From contig NZ_JAUSZL010000002.1 in assembly GCF_030817535.1 (NCBI RefSeq), positions 310,001 through 374,000 of the forward strand: a DNA stretch of 64,000 nt, in the 5' to 3' direction. The translations under genes were made by a program, and so were the position numbers. This DNA comes from Streptomyces sp. V3I8. Its GTDB lineage: Bacteria; Actinomycetota; Actinomycetes; Streptomycetales; Streptomycetaceae. Position 1 is the first letter of the stretch. Every line of letters begins with the position of its first letter. This document shows, one piece after another, positions 1 through 8,668 of this stretch. The notes under the pieces are model-generated. The model saw only the letters and a list, made by a program, of their open reading frames with translations. It ran no database searches and was not told the DNA's origin.

Positions 1-30
1 GGTCGGCGCTCCCGTGGCCTCGTGCGTCAT
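1..30 (-). CDS. 5' end of a divergent gene, cut by the window edge
   Basis: An ATG on the minus strand (bases 30-28) has a purine-rich GAGGTGAAG just upstream and opens a frame reading MTHEATGAPT before the window ends. It diverges from the IclR gene, a common layout in which the regulator controls the neighbour. Ten codons are too few to name a product. Confidence 0.4.
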   Translation of the reverse strand, partial: MTHEATGAPT

Positions 31-51
31 CTTCACCTCGTGATCGGGCTT

Positions 52-68
52 GTTACGCTGTACGTAAC
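52..68. promoter_or_regulatory. Inverted repeat GTTACG-N5-CGTAAC, putative IclR operator
   Basis: A perfect 6-bp inverted repeat (52-57 and 63-68) is followed by a further TGTAACG at 72-78. It lies between the IclR start (140) and the divergent ATG (30). Known IclR regulators bind short palindromes in such positions; assignment to this regulator is inference. Confidence 0.45.
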
Positions 69-139
69 ATGTGTAACGTCTGAAGAAACATGCGTCACCG
101 TACGCCGCCGTGCCCCGATGCCACAAGGAGTGGTCGGAC

Positions 140-919
140 GTGACCGAAGCGCCCCGCACCGCGGTGGACAAGGCCCTGGACCTGGTGGAGGCCGTGGCCC
201 GGTCACCGCACCCGCCCCGCCTCACCGACCTCGCCGAGGAGGTCGGGCTGCACCGCGCGACCGCGTACCGCGTGCTCCTGGATCTCGTACGCCGCGGGTG
301 GGTGCTGCGGGCCGGGGACCGCTACCTGCCCGGCGCGGCGGTGCTCCGGCTGTCGTCGTCCGCGGCGGGCAACTCGCTGGCGGCCCTCGCCCGGCCGGTC
401 CTCGTGGAACTGTCCGCGCGCACCGGCATGATGGCCAACCTCCAGGTCCTGGAGGACGACCGCTCGCGGGTGATCGACGCCGTACGGCCCGAGCGGCTCG
501 CGATGATCACCGATCTGGTCGGTGAGGGGCTGCCCGTGCACCGGTTCGCGGGTCCCCTCGCCCTGGTCGCCGCGCTCGCTCCCGCCGCCCGTGCCCCCTA
601 CCTGCGTCCCGCCGAGGCGGCCGGGCACCCGCTGGAGGGCCCGGACGGGCTGCTGGCCGACCTCGAACGCGCCGGGCGCACCGGCTTCGCCGTCGAACAC
701 GGCCGCAACGAACAACCCGTCGCCTCGATCGGGCGCGCCGTCGTCCCGACGCCCGGCGCGCCCGTCTGCGCGGTGACGGTCGTCGGTCTGGACGCCGAGT
801 TCACGCCCGCCCGGCTGCCCGCACTGCGGGGGCACCTGAGCGAAGCCACCGACAGCCTGCAACGGTTGCTGACCGCCCCCGGCGCGCCCGCCTCGCCACG
901 GACGGACCGGCCGGTATGA
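140..919 (+). CDS. IclR-family transcriptional regulator
   Basis: This is a cytoplasmic DNA-binding regulator of about 259 residues, normal for the family. The N-terminal winged helix-turn-helix (about residues 7-70) contains LTDLAEEVGLHRATAYRVL, typical of IclR. The rest is the IclR effector-binding domain. The GTG at 140 is preferred because AAGGAG lies at 125-130 with nine bases of spacing; the earlier in-frame ATG at 110 would place that ribosome site inside the gene. The stop overlaps the next start (ATGA, 916-919), so the two are translationally coupled. An inverted repeat at 52-68 may be its operator. It probably controls the downstream enzyme, the divergent gene, or both; the effector cannot be read from sequence. 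Confidence 0.9.
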   Translation: MTEAPRTAVDKALDLVEAVARSPHPPRLTDLAEEVGLHRATAYRVLLDLVRRGWVLRAGDRYLPGAAVLRLSSSAAGNSLAALARPVLVELSARTGMMANLQVLEDDRSRVIDAVRPERLAMITDLVGEGLPVHRFAGPLALVAALAPAARAPYLRPAEAAGHPLEGPDGLLADLERAGRTGFAVEHGRNEQPVASIGRAVVPTPGAPVCAVTVVGLDAEFTPARLPALRGHLSEATDSLQRLLTAPGAPASPRTDRPV

Positions 920-1866
920 GCGACGTCCTCGTTCTCGACCGCGCCCGGACCCGTGCGGCGCTCGACCCGCACCGCGTGATGGCGGCCGTGGCCCGGGCGC
1001 TGATCGCCATCAGCCGGGGCGAGGCCTCCGCGCCGCCGCGCGTGGCCGCCCGCGCGCCGGGCGGGCTGCTGGGCGTCATGCCCGGTTACGTCCCCGGACT
1101 CGGGCTCGCCGCCAAGCTCGTCTCCGTGTTCGCCGACCCGGCCGACCCGGGCCGCGGCGCCCACCGCGGCATCGTCGCCCTGTTCGACCCGCAGGACGGG
1201 CGTCCCCTGGCCCTGCTCGACGCGGAATCCCTCACCGCGATCCGTACGGCGGCGTCCGCCACCCACAGCGCCCTCGCGCTGGCACCGCCCGGTCCGGGCC
1301 GTATCGCCGTCCTGGGTTCCGGCGCCCAGGCGCGGGCCCAGCTCTCACTGCTGGCCCTGCTCAAGCCTGCCGTACCCGTCACGGTGGCGGGCCGCGACCC
1401 GGGACGCGTACGCGAGGCGGCCGGTCTGCACCCGGCCGCCGTACCGGCCCCGCACGCCGAAGCGGCCGTGCGCGGCGCCGACGTGGTGTTCTGCTGCACC
1501 GGCGCGGCCCGTCCGGTGATCAGCCGGTCCTGGCTCGTCCCCGGCGCCCACGTCAGCTCGGTGGGCGGCTCCCACGGTCCCGAGGTGGACGCCGACACCG
1601 TCCGGGACGCCGCCCTCTTCACGGAATGGCCCGGCGCCTCGACCACCCGGCCGCCGTCCGGTGCGCACGAGTTGCAGAACCTGCCCGGGGAAAGGACCGT
1701 CACGCTGCTGGGCTCCGTGCTGTCCGGCCACCACCCCGGCCGCGGGAACGAGTCCGGGCCGACCCTGTTCAAGTCCACGGGCCACGCGGCGCTGGACGTC
1801 GCCGCGGCCCACGTCGCGTACACGGTCGCCGTGCGCGCGGGATGGGGGACGGTGGTCGACCTGTGA
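916..1866 (+). CDS. Ornithine cyclodeaminase / mu-crystallin family protein
   Basis: A 316-residue NAD(P)-dependent protein of the ornithine cyclodeaminase/mu-crystallin family. The Rossmann motif VLGSGAQARAQL is near residue 135, and the upstream TAIRTAASATHSAL segment is typical. Members include ornithine cyclodeaminases, alanine dehydrogenases and ketimine reductases, many making amino acids for secondary metabolism or degrading opines. The substrate cannot be decided here. It overlaps the IclR gene by four bases and is probably co-transcribed with and controlled by it. The gene is complete, with length normal for the family. Confidence 0.85.
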   Translation: MSDVLVLDRARTRAALDPHRVMAAVARALIAISRGEASAPPRVAARAPGGLLGVMPGYVPGLGLAAKLVSVFADPADPGRGAHRGIVALFDPQDGRPLALLDAESLTAIRTAASATHSALALAPPGPGRIAVLGSGAQARAQLSLLALLKPAVPVTVAGRDPGRVREAAGLHPAAVPAPHAEAAVRGADVVFCCTGAARPVISRSWLVPGAHVSSVGGSHGPEVDADTVRDAALFTEWPGASTTRPPSGAHELQNLPGERTVTLLGSVLSGHHPGRGNESGPTLFKSTGHAALDVAAAHVAYTVAVRAGWGTVVDL

Positions 1867-1920
1867 GCGGTGGCCGGACCGCACACCGCGCAACGGCTCC
1901 CTGCAGCCGTGCGCCGTTCT

Positions 1921-4900
1921 TCAGAGCCGTAGGCCGTTCTTCTCCGCCTGCTCGACCCTGCGTGACAGTTCCACGCGGGAGCGCACGCCCAGTACGGCGA
2001 AGACCTTGCGCAGGTGGTAGTCGACCGTGCGGGTGCTGACGGCCAGGTGCAGGGCCACCTCCCTGTTCGTGGCGCCCTCCGCCACACAGCGGGCTATCCG
2101 CAGTTGCTGCGGCGTCAGGCCGTCCAGGGCGCCCGCGCCCGCCGCGGCCGGGGCCGCCCCGTTCGCCCGCAGCTCCGCGTGCGCCTGGTCCGCCCAGATG
2201 CGGGCGCCACAGCGTTCGAAGCCGACCAGCGCGTCGCGCAGGCGGGTGCGCGCCTCCCGGAGCCTGCGACGCCTGCGCAGCCACTTGCCGTACAGCAGTC
2301 CGGTGCGGGCCTGCTCGAAGTCGCCGCCCGCCCCGGCGTGCAGGGTGAGCGCGTCCTCGTACAGTGCGTCGGCCCGGTCGGCGTCGGCCACCAGCGCCCG
2401 GCAGCGGGCGAGTTGGGCGGGTGCCTGCGCGTCGGCGCCGAAGCGGGCCCACAGGGCGAACTCGTCGACGACGGCGCGTGCGTCGTCGAGGAGTTCCCGC
2501 TGCCCGGCGAGGGCCGCGGCCTCCACGTAGCACGGCATGACCAGCATGCGTACGGCGAAATGGCCGTCGTCCGGACCCGGGCGGACCAGCGGCCCGAGCC
2601 GGGCGGCCGCCTCGAAGGGGCGTCCGCGCCCCAGTTCGGCGCGGCCCGACGCCCACTCGGCGAGTGTCGCGGCCTGCCGGAGCCCGTGGCGCCGCGCGGT
2701 CCCCAGCGCGGCCTCCGCGTGGTGCGCGACCTGCGCCGGCTCGTCCGCGATCGACGCCACCAGGGCCAGCACGGCGTGGTGGTGGGCGGCCACGTTGCCC
2801 TGCCCGTACAGGTGCGCGGTACGCAGTCCCTCCTCGGCGTGCGCCCGGGCGAGCGCGTGCTGCCCGGTCCGCAACTCCGCGTACGCCAGCAGTTCCAGGG
2901 CCCGTGGTACGGATGCCTCCGGCCCACGGGAGCGGGCCGCCGCGAGCGTCCGGGCGCCGATCCGGCAGGCGGCGGGGACGTCCCCCAGGAGGAGGGCCGC
3001 CGCGCCCGACCACAGCAACCGCTCCGGACCGTCCTCGTCCCAGGCCCGCGCGACCACGCGCCGCAGGCACGGGACCGCCCGGCCGGGGTCGCGTTCCAGC
3101 ATCGCCCGCATGCCGTTCAGGTAGTCGCGCGCCGGGCCGGACACGGGGACGGACGCCGGGCCGGACACGGGGACGGACGCCGGGCCGGACACCGGGCCGG
3201 GGGCTTCCGGGCGCGGGTCCGTGGTGGCGGGCGCGGGGGTCATGGCGGTCACGGCCGTTACGGGGGCACGGTCCGCCGCGTTCAACGCACGCAGGCAGCC
3301 GACACTGTCGCCCGTGGCCCAGGCGGCCTCCGCGGCGGCGAGCCCCGCGAGCAGGGCGCGTTCGGGGTCGTCGGCAGCGAGCAGCGACCGGGCGAGCAGC
3401 AGGGTCTCGGCGGCGTCGGCAGCGGGCCCGTCGCGCAGGGTCAGGATCCCCCGCACCCAGGCGGCGCGGCCCCGGACGACGGGGGGCAGGGCGCTGTCGC
3501 CGGTGAGGCCGGTCAGCCGGTGGGCCGCCCGTGCCCGGCCCGCGAGCAGTGCCTGTTCGGCCGCCGCGGTGAGCCGCTGCACCCGCTCGCGCCCGTCCGC
3601 CGTCAGCTCCGCGGCGCGGGCGTACGCCGCCGAACGCTGTCTTCGGGAAGCGGTGGCACCCGGGTCGCCCGCGGCGGCGGACAACCGGTCCGCCAAGGGC
3701 GGGTCGTGCCCGGCGACCGACCAGGCGCGGTGGAGCAGCGCGACGAGCCCGTACCCCTGTCCCTCCAGGACGGCGGCGAGCGCCCGGTGGGCGGCCCGCC
3801 GCCGCTCGGGCGGAGCACAGAGGTGCACGGCTCTGCGCAGCACGGGACTGGTGAACCGGAACCGGCCGTCGGACAGTACGAGCATGTCCGGGATCCGGCC
3901 CGGGATCTGGTCCGGGGTGTGCTTCGGGATGCGGTCCGGGGTGCGGTTCGCGGCCTCGTCCGCTCCGTGGGCCGGAGCCCGGTCCGAGGTGGGCACGTCC
4001 GGCTTGTCGCCGAGTCGTACGGCCGCCCCGCGGACCAACTCGGCGTCGGCACCGTCGGGATCGTGTTCGTGCGCGGCCGCCACCAGCAGGAGCAGGTCAC
4101 CCGCGTCCGCGGACAGTCCCGCCAGGTGCGTGCCGGCCACACCTCTCAGCGTCTCGGCGTCCACCAGCGGCCGGGGCAGCCGGTGCTCGCCGGACAGTTC
4201 GGCGGGCGACAGCCGGGCCACCAGCGCACGCAGCAGCGCAGGGTTTCCCTGGGCCTCCTCCAGCAGCTCCCCGCGTACGGCCGGGTCGACGGGAGCGCGG
4301 ACCGTGTCGTCGAGGAGCGCGCCCGCGGCGGACGGACTCAGCGGCGCGAGGGTGCGCACGGGCAGCGCGGCGAGGTCGGGGTCGGCCGCGTGATGCCTGG
4401 CGACCGTGAGGAGCAGACGCACCGGGCCGGCCGGGTGCAGCCGGCGGGCGGCGAAGCCCAGGGCGGCCCGCGAGGGAGCGTCCCACAGGTGTACGTCGTC
4501 GACGCACACCAGCAGGGGCGAGCCCGCGGCGGCGGTGGTCAGCAGCTGGAGCAGCCGCAACGGGGCCGCGTCGGTGTCTGAGACGCCGACGGCCTGTCCT
4601 CCCGGCAGGCCGGCCACGGCGCACCGCAGAGCGTGCGCTCCACCGAGGGCGACACCGGATTCCGCACGGCTGGCCCGCACCCGCAGCACCGGCCCGGCTT
4701 CGAAGGAGCGGGCCGCGTGTTCCATCAGCGCGGTACGGCCGAGCCCCGGATCGCCGCTCAGTACGAGCACCGGGCCACCGTCCGCACCGGGCCGGTCCGA
4801 CACGGCCGTCAGCGCCGCGAGTTCGGCGCCGCGGCCGTGCAGTGCGGGAAGTCCGTCGTGTGGGGGAAGTCCGTCGTGTGAGGGGGAGCCATGGTGTGGG

Positions 4901-4971
4901 GGCGGGCCCTGTGGTGCGGAGGGGCCGTGCCGCTGTGGGGGAGACTGGCGCACGTTCGTCCGTCCGGTCAT
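1921..4971 (-). CDS. LAL-type LuxR-family regulator with a variant Walker A
   Basis: A large ATP-binding LuxR-type regulator of about 1016 residues. After a proline/histidine-rich N-terminus comes an AAA-like ATPase with a P-loop near residues 73-80 that reads GDPGLGRT, so arginine replaces the usual Walker lysine. Walker B is LLVCVDDVHLWD. A long helical TPR-like region follows, then a C-terminal LuxR helix-turn-helix (LTPQQLRIARCVAEGATNRE). The ATG at 4971 is preferred to an in-frame TTG at 4998, which lacks a ribosome site. Low-complexity repeats fall in linkers: a 24-bp repeat near 3136-3196 (VSGPASVP) and IPD/TPD-rich codons near 3890-3950. LALs often activate secondary metabolism; the target here is unknown, possibly the hydrolase just upstream. 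Confidence 0.88.
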   Translation of the reverse strand: MTGRTNVRQSPPQRHGPSAPQGPPPHHGSPSHDGLPPHDGLPALHGRGAELAALTAVSDRPGADGGPVLVLSGDPGLGRTALMEHAARSFEAGPVLRVRASRAESGVALGGAHALRCAVAGLPGGQAVGVSDTDAAPLRLLQLLTTAAAGSPLLVCVDDVHLWDAPSRAALGFAARRLHPAGPVRLLLTVARHHAADPDLAALPVRTLAPLSPSAAGALLDDTVRAPVDPAVRGELLEEAQGNPALLRALVARLSPAELSGEHRLPRPLVDAETLRGVAGTHLAGLSADAGDLLLLVAAAHEHDPDGADAELVRGAAVRLGDKPDVPTSDRAPAHGADEAANRTPDRIPKHTPDQIPGRIPDMLVLSDGRFRFTSPVLRRAVHLCAPPERRRAAHRALAAVLEGQGYGLVALLHRAWSVAGHDPPLADRLSAAAGDPGATASRRQRSAAYARAAELTADGRERVQRLTAAAEQALLAGRARAAHRLTGLTGDSALPPVVRGRAAWVRGILTLRDGPAADAAETLLLARSLLAADDPERALLAGLAAAEAAWATGDSVGCLRALNAADRAPVTAVTAMTPAPATTDPRPEAPGPVSGPASVPVSGPASVPVSGPARDYLNGMRAMLERDPGRAVPCLRRVVARAWDEDGPERLLWSGAAALLLGDVPAACRIGARTLAAARSRGPEASVPRALELLAYAELRTGQHALARAHAEEGLRTAHLYGQGNVAAHHHAVLALVASIADEPAQVAHHAEAALGTARRHGLRQAATLAEWASGRAELGRGRPFEAAARLGPLVRPGPDDGHFAVRMLVMPCYVEAAALAGQRELLDDARAVVDEFALWARFGADAQAPAQLARCRALVADADRADALYEDALTLHAGAGGDFEQARTGLLYGKWLRRRRRLREARTRLRDALVGFERCGARIWADQAHAELRANGAAPAAAGAGALDGLTPQQLRIARCVAEGATNREVALHLAVSTRTVDYHLRKVFAVLGVRSRVELSRRVEQAEKNGLRL

Positions 4972-5131
4972 CCCTGTGACGTTACTGGCGAGTGACAAGG
5001 AGCGGAAGCAGTCCGTCCGTCGCCTCAGGTCATCCGGAGCACCCTTCCCACCTGCGACGACGCCCTGGCACCGGGCGTCAGCGTGTGAGCCCGCCCAGCG
5101 ACGCCGCCGCAGTTCTGTGCGACCGCACAGC

Positions 5132-5172
5132 GCCGGTGGGCGGGCGCGTTCCCCACACGCCCGCCCACCGGC
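5132..5172 (-). terminator. Perfect 15-bp hairpin downstream of the polyester hydrolase
   Basis: Arms 5132-5146 and 5158-5172 are perfect inverted complements with an 11-base loop. The hairpin begins 34 bases past the hydrolase stop on the minus strand. There is no T-tract, which is usual for Streptomyces terminators. Confidence 0.75.
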
Positions 5173-5205
5173 TGCTCTTCGCCGTGCCTATGTGCCGTGC
5201 CTGTC

Positions 5206-6165
5206 TCAGGAGGTGTGCGGGCAGTTGCCCCGGTACTCCTCGATGGTCAGGCTCGGCCGCGGCAGCGGGCAGAGGAACTGCTCGTAGCGGGTGTCGTTGT
5301 CCACGAACCGCTTGAGCCACGAAATGCTGTACTTCGCGATCGTCGTGTTGGACGAGTTAGGTGTGAAGTGCGTCGCGCCGTTGAGCTCCAGGTAGGCCTT
5401 GTCGGTGGACGACGGCAGGCTTCCGTAGAACGGCTCCGCGTGCGAGGCGACGGGCGCGATCGTGTCGCCGTCGGCTCCGAAGATCAGGGTGGGTGTGCTG
5501 ACCTCGGGCCAGGTCTTGTCGGTGTTCCAGGGTGTCAGCGGGATCGCCGCCTGGAGGGACGGGCGGGACTTGGCGGCCTCGAGGCTGCCGCCGCCTCCCA
5601 TCGAGTGCCCCGCCACCGAGAGCCGGCTGCTGTCGATCCGGGTGCGGACGCTGCTGCGCTGGGTGAGGTAGTCCAGCGCGGCGAGCAGCTGCCGGCCGCG
5701 CGAGTCGGGCTGGTCCAGGGTCGTCAGGGTGTCGATGGTGAAGACGACGAAGCCCTGGGAGGCCAGCCGCGGGCCCAGCCAGGAGATCGAGGACTGGGTG
5801 CCGGTGTACCCGGGTGAGATCGCCACGGCACCGAACGTCCCGTCGCTGGTGCTCGTGGGGTAGTAGACGGTGCCGCCGCCGAAGCCGGTGACCGACAGCG
5901 ACGAGACGGTCGTCTGGGACACGCTGTACGAACCGCGGGCCGCCTCGATGCTCGACGTGGTGGGGGCCGGGCCGCGCTCGTAGGGGTTCTCCGCGGCGTG
6001 CGCCCCAGGGCTCACCAGGGAGCTGAGCCCCACGACGGCGGTGAGCGCCGCGAGGGCGCCGGTGAACCGCTGTGCGGCCCGCCCGCGGTGCCGTGTGCGG
6101 TCGGTGGTGGCTCCGGGCGGGACCGTTCCGGGGGCGGGCGAGCTGTTCTGCGAGTACTGCTGCAC
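5206..6165 (-). CDS. Secreted polyester hydrolase (cutinase / type I PETase family)
   Basis: A secreted serine hydrolase of the actinobacterial cutinase family (Thermobifida cutinases, Streptomyces exfoliatus lipase), many of which cut aliphatic polyesters and some PET. The GTG at 6165 follows a GAGAGGA ribosome site and gives 319 residues. A Sec signal peptide (about 30-57) ends at AHA before the family-typical ENPYERGP. Visible: the catalytic triad Ser188 (GHSMGG), Asp234 (GADGDTIAP) and His266 (GATHF), oxyanion Tyr120 (GYTG) and Met189, Trp213 (TPW) in the binding cleft, and C-terminal Cys299/Cys314, the conserved disulfide. It stands alone with its own terminator. Activity on PET itself is inference; an esterase on lipids or cutin is equally possible. 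Confidence 0.93.
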   Translation of the reverse strand: MQQYSQNSSPAPGTVPPGATTDRTRHRGRAAQRFTGALAALTAVVGLSSLVSPGAHAAENPYERGPAPTTSSIEAARGSYSVSQTTVSSLSVTGFGGGTVYYPTSTSDGTFGAVAISPGYTGTQSSISWLGPRLASQGFVVFTIDTLTTLDQPDSRGRQLLAALDYLTQRSSVRTRIDSSRLSVAGHSMGGGGSLEAAKSRPSLQAAIPLTPWNTDKTWPEVSTPTLIFGADGDTIAPVASHAEPFYGSLPSSTDKAYLELNGATHFTPNSSNTTIAKYSISWLKRFVDNDTRYEQFLCPLPRPSLTIEEYRGNCPHTS

Positions 6166-6411
6166 GACGGGGTCGTCCTCTCGGTCGTGTCGAACCGCCG
6201 GACCGGACGTGGCACACGGAGGACCCGTGCGGCACGTCCGGCAGCTCTGCCGACGGCGCCGACCAGTGGCCGGCCGTGCCACTGTCGGTCCCGGCACGGG
6301 GTGCCGCCATCAGCAGAATCACCGGTCTTCAACGAACGCCGGTGCGCCATCCGGGCGCCCGGTCGGCAGAACCGGCATATATCCGCGCTCGGCGTGGGCA
6401 CCTGCCAGAGC

Positions 6412-6870
6412 ATGAACGAACTGAACGACGGGCCCGACCTCGACCATCAGCGCCCCCGGGGCGTCAGTGACAAGACCGTGGAGGCGCTCGGTGCGCTGTC
6501 CAAGGCGCTGGAGACCACCGAACGGGCCAGGGGGCACCTGTACTCGTTCCACCAGCTGACCGGAACGGCCGACCTGGAACTGGACCGCGCCGTCGAACTC
6601 CTGCGCGAGGCCGGCCACTTCTCGTACGCCGACCGGGTACAGAAGGAGGTCTTGGGCCGCAACGTCATCCCCGGCCACTGGACGTTCCAGATCGTCGAGG
6701 CCTACAACGAGACCTACTACGAGGCGTTCAGGGACCTCGAACGAAGTGCCCTGCGCGACCTCGCGGACGGCCGCGACCACCTCTACGAGGCCGAGATGAA
6801 GGAGGACCGCCGCACCCGGGGCCACCCCGACCACTCCGCCCGCCCCGACAGCCCGGACACTCCGTCCTAG
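6412..6870 (+). CDS. Conserved hypothetical protein, highly charged, helical
   Basis: A predicted 152-residue soluble protein beginning at ATG 6412; the longer open frame to the left runs through the hydrolase promoter and is not coding. It is rich in Asp, Glu, Arg and His, mostly helical by composition, with a compact core (residues 20-125) containing GTADLELDRAVELLREAGHF and a disordered His/Asp/Pro tail. It has no signal peptide, membrane segment or catalytic motif I recognise. It is divergent from the polyester hydrolase gene with about 245 bases between. Such proteins recur in Streptomyces without known function; I assign none. Confidence 0.7.
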   Translation: MNELNDGPDLDHQRPRGVSDKTVEALGALSKALETTERARGHLYSFHQLTGTADLELDRAVELLREAGHFSYADRVQKEVLGRNVIPGHWTFQIVEAYNETYYEAFRDLERSALRDLADGRDHLYEAEMKEDRRTRGHPDHSARPDSPDTPS

Positions 6871-6986
6871 CCGGATGTGCCCTCGGGCGCGCTTACGGGT
6901 GCGCTGGACCGAGCGGGAGGACGCTCGTGCGGGAGGACGCTCGTGCGGGACGACGCTTGTGCGGGACGAGTCGTGAACCGGCTCCG

Positions 6987-7619
6987 TCACCGCTGGACGA
7001 AGTCGGTGACTCCCTGGTACTCCCCCACCGCCGCCTGCCCTGTCGTCTCGTACTCGAGGAGCAGCAGGCCGTTCGGGGTCGCTTCGTGGTGGATCAGCCG
7101 GAGGCCGGACGGGCCGCCCGGGCCGGCCAGGAGGCGGCGGCCGGTACGGAGCACCGTGGGCGCCACCACCAGGCGCAGCGTGTCGACCAGGCCTGCCGAC
7201 AGGAGCGCTTCACCGAGACGGGCGCTGCCGTGGATCTGCAGCTCCCGTCCCGGTCGCGATTTCAGCTCGGCGACCGTCCGCAGCGGGTCGCCTTTGAGCA
7301 CGGTCGTGGGGTGCCAGGTGCCCTCGGTGAGGGTGTTCGACACGACGTACTTCGGGAGCGAGTTCATCCGCCCGGTGAACGGGTCGTCCGGGTCGGTGAT
7401 CTTCGGCCAGTCGCGTGCGAACGCCTCGTAGGTGCGCCGGCCCAGCAGCAGGCCGTCGGCGAGGTCGAGCCAGTCCGAGGCCCGCTGGACGAATGTCCCG
7501 TCGATGTGCGGGACGAGCCAGCCGCCGCGGGTGAACCCGTCGCCGGTGTCCTCGTCCGGTGAGCCGGGCCCCTGGCTGACACCGTCGAGCGTGACGAACT
7601 CGATGAGAGCGATCTTCAT
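6987..7619 (-). CDS. Dihydrofolate reductase / RibD C-terminal family protein
   Basis: A 210-residue NADPH-type reductase of the RibD C-terminal/DHFR-like superfamily. It starts MKIALIEFVTLDGV and shows the LLLGRRTYEAFARDWP block and a C-terminal RLVVAPTVL-G-GRRL segment typical of the YyaP/YwjB-like branch. True folate reduction is unlikely; most such stand-alone proteins are uncharacterised. ATG 7619 overlaps the stop of the upstream AHSA1-like gene by four bases, making it the third gene of an ArsR-headed operon. The same gene trio (ArsR, SRPBCC, DHFR-like) recurs in actinomycetes and likely responds to a small toxic molecule, which is inference. Confidence 0.85.
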   Translation of the reverse strand: MKIALIEFVTLDGVSQGPGSPDEDTGDGFTRGGWLVPHIDGTFVQRASDWLDLADGLLLGRRTYEAFARDWPKITDPDDPFTGRMNSLPKYVVSNTLTEGTWHPTTVLKGDPLRTVAELKSRPGRELQIHGSARLGEALLSAGLVDTLRLVVAPTVLRTGRRLLAGPGGPSGLRLIHHEATPNGLLLLEYETTGQAAVGEYQGVTDFVQR

Positions 7620-8092
7620 CGTGCGGCCGTCCCTTCGGCGAACGCGGCCAGCTGGCCGGCGACCGTGCCCCAGCCGTCGGCGAAGCCGAGCTTGTCGTGC
7701 AGGTCGCGGGCTGCCGGGTCGCCGTGCCTGACGACCATCCGGTAGTCCGTGCCGTCCGGGTGGTCGAGCAGTGTGATCGTGGCGGTCATCGCGGCCGGGG
7801 CGGGCTGCGCGGGTCGCCAGGTGCTGTCGATGGCGTTGGTGAACACGATGCGCTCCAGCTCGTCGACCGCCAGGAAGCAGGCGTCGAGGTGCGGCACGAA
7901 CTCGGTTCCGTCGTCGCTCAGCCGCGTCACGAACGCGCCGCCGGGCCGCAGTTCCAGGTGGTCCACCCGGCAGCGGGTCGGAGCGGGGACCCACCAGCGC
8001 TCGAGCCGGGACGGGTCGGTCCAGGCGCTCCACACGGTCGCGCGCGGGGCACGGATGATCCGCTCCAGGCCGAGGTCGAGGTCGGGATTCAC
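7616..8092 (-). CDS. SRPBCC (AHSA1-like) domain protein
   Basis: A 158-residue START-like (SRPBCC/AHSA1) domain protein. The opening LERIIRAPRATVWSAWTDP and the following RLERWW are classic for the family, as is the WGTVAGQLAAF C-terminal helix. These form a hydrophobic ligand cavity. The gene overlaps its ArsR neighbour upstream and the DHFR-like gene downstream by four bases each, so all three are translationally coupled. In such pairs the SRPBCC protein is usually controlled by the ArsR repressor. Ligand unknown. Confidence 0.87.
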   Translation of the reverse strand: MNPDLDLGLERIIRAPRATVWSAWTDPSRLERWWVPAPTRCRVDHLELRPGGAFVTRLSDDGTEFVPHLDACFLAVDELERIVFTNAIDSTWRPAQPAPAAMTATITLLDHPDGTDYRMVVRHGDPAARDLHDKLGFADGWGTVAGQLAAFAEGTAAR

Positions 8093-8427
8093 TGCGTCTT
8101 CTCCTCCGGGTCGGTGACGAACTGCTCGAGGCGGTCGGTGCGCTCCTCCCAGGTGCGACGCTGCTCGGAGAGCCAGTCGTCGACAAGGGTGAGCCGCTCG
8201 CGGTTGAGCACGCAGGTGCGCACCCGGCCGGACTTGACGGTCCGGATCAGCCCGTTCGATTCGAGCGTCCGCACGTGCTTCATGAACGACGGCAGGGTCA
8301 TCGGGAACTCACGGGCGAGGTCGCCGACGCTCGTGGGCCCACGGCCGAGACGCCGGACGACAGCGCGCCGGGTCGGGTCCGACAGGGCGACGAACACACC
8401 GTCCAGCTGTGCCGAATACTGTGCCAT
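8089..8427 (-). CDS. ArsR-family repressor
   Basis: A 112-residue winged-helix repressor: ALSDPTRRAVVRRLGRGPTS then a recognition helix around LPSFMKHVRTLESNGLIRT. It lacks the ELCVC metal-binding motif of ArsR/SmtB metal sensors; this subfamily usually accompanies SRPBCC proteins. It heads a three-gene operon and lies six bases downstream of a palindrome (8433-8457) that should be its operator, so autoregulation is likely. Confidence 0.88.
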   Translation of the reverse strand: MAQYSAQLDGVFVALSDPTRRAVVRRLGRGPTSVGDLAREFPMTLPSFMKHVRTLESNGLIRTVKSGRVRTCVLNRERLTLVDDWLSEQRRTWEERTDRLEQFVTDPEEKTQ

Positions 8428-8432
8428 ACGGC

Positions 8433-8457
8433 TAACTATCGGGGACGCGGATAGTTA
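8433..8457. promoter_or_regulatory. Palindromic operator of the ArsR operon
   Basis: TAACTATC (8433-8440) and GATAGTTA (8450-8457) form a perfect 8-bp inverted repeat with a 9-base spacer. It is AT-rich against its surroundings and immediately upstream of the ArsR start codon (8427). A dimeric repressor bound here would block transcription of its own operon. Confidence 0.7.
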
Positions 8458-8668
8458 ACGCAAGGGCTAAGTGTTACGGAGCAGGTCGCGCGCTCCGGTT
8501 TCCTCGGTGGCGGCGACGGCGGTGGCGGTGACGGTGACAGCAGTGATGGCAGTGGCGGCCCGGGGGCAGGAGCCGTAGGGCGTCGTGGTCGGGGGTCAGG
8601 GAGTGCTGTTCGCCGACGGCGGCTCCGCCGTCCAGCCGCACACCGAACGCGCCGGCTCCGCCGTCCGC

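Noticed and set aside
2014..4581. An 855-codon open frame on the plus strand
   Set aside because: It is antisense to the LAL regulator, has Arg/Gly-rich nonsense composition and no motif; a GC-rich shadow.
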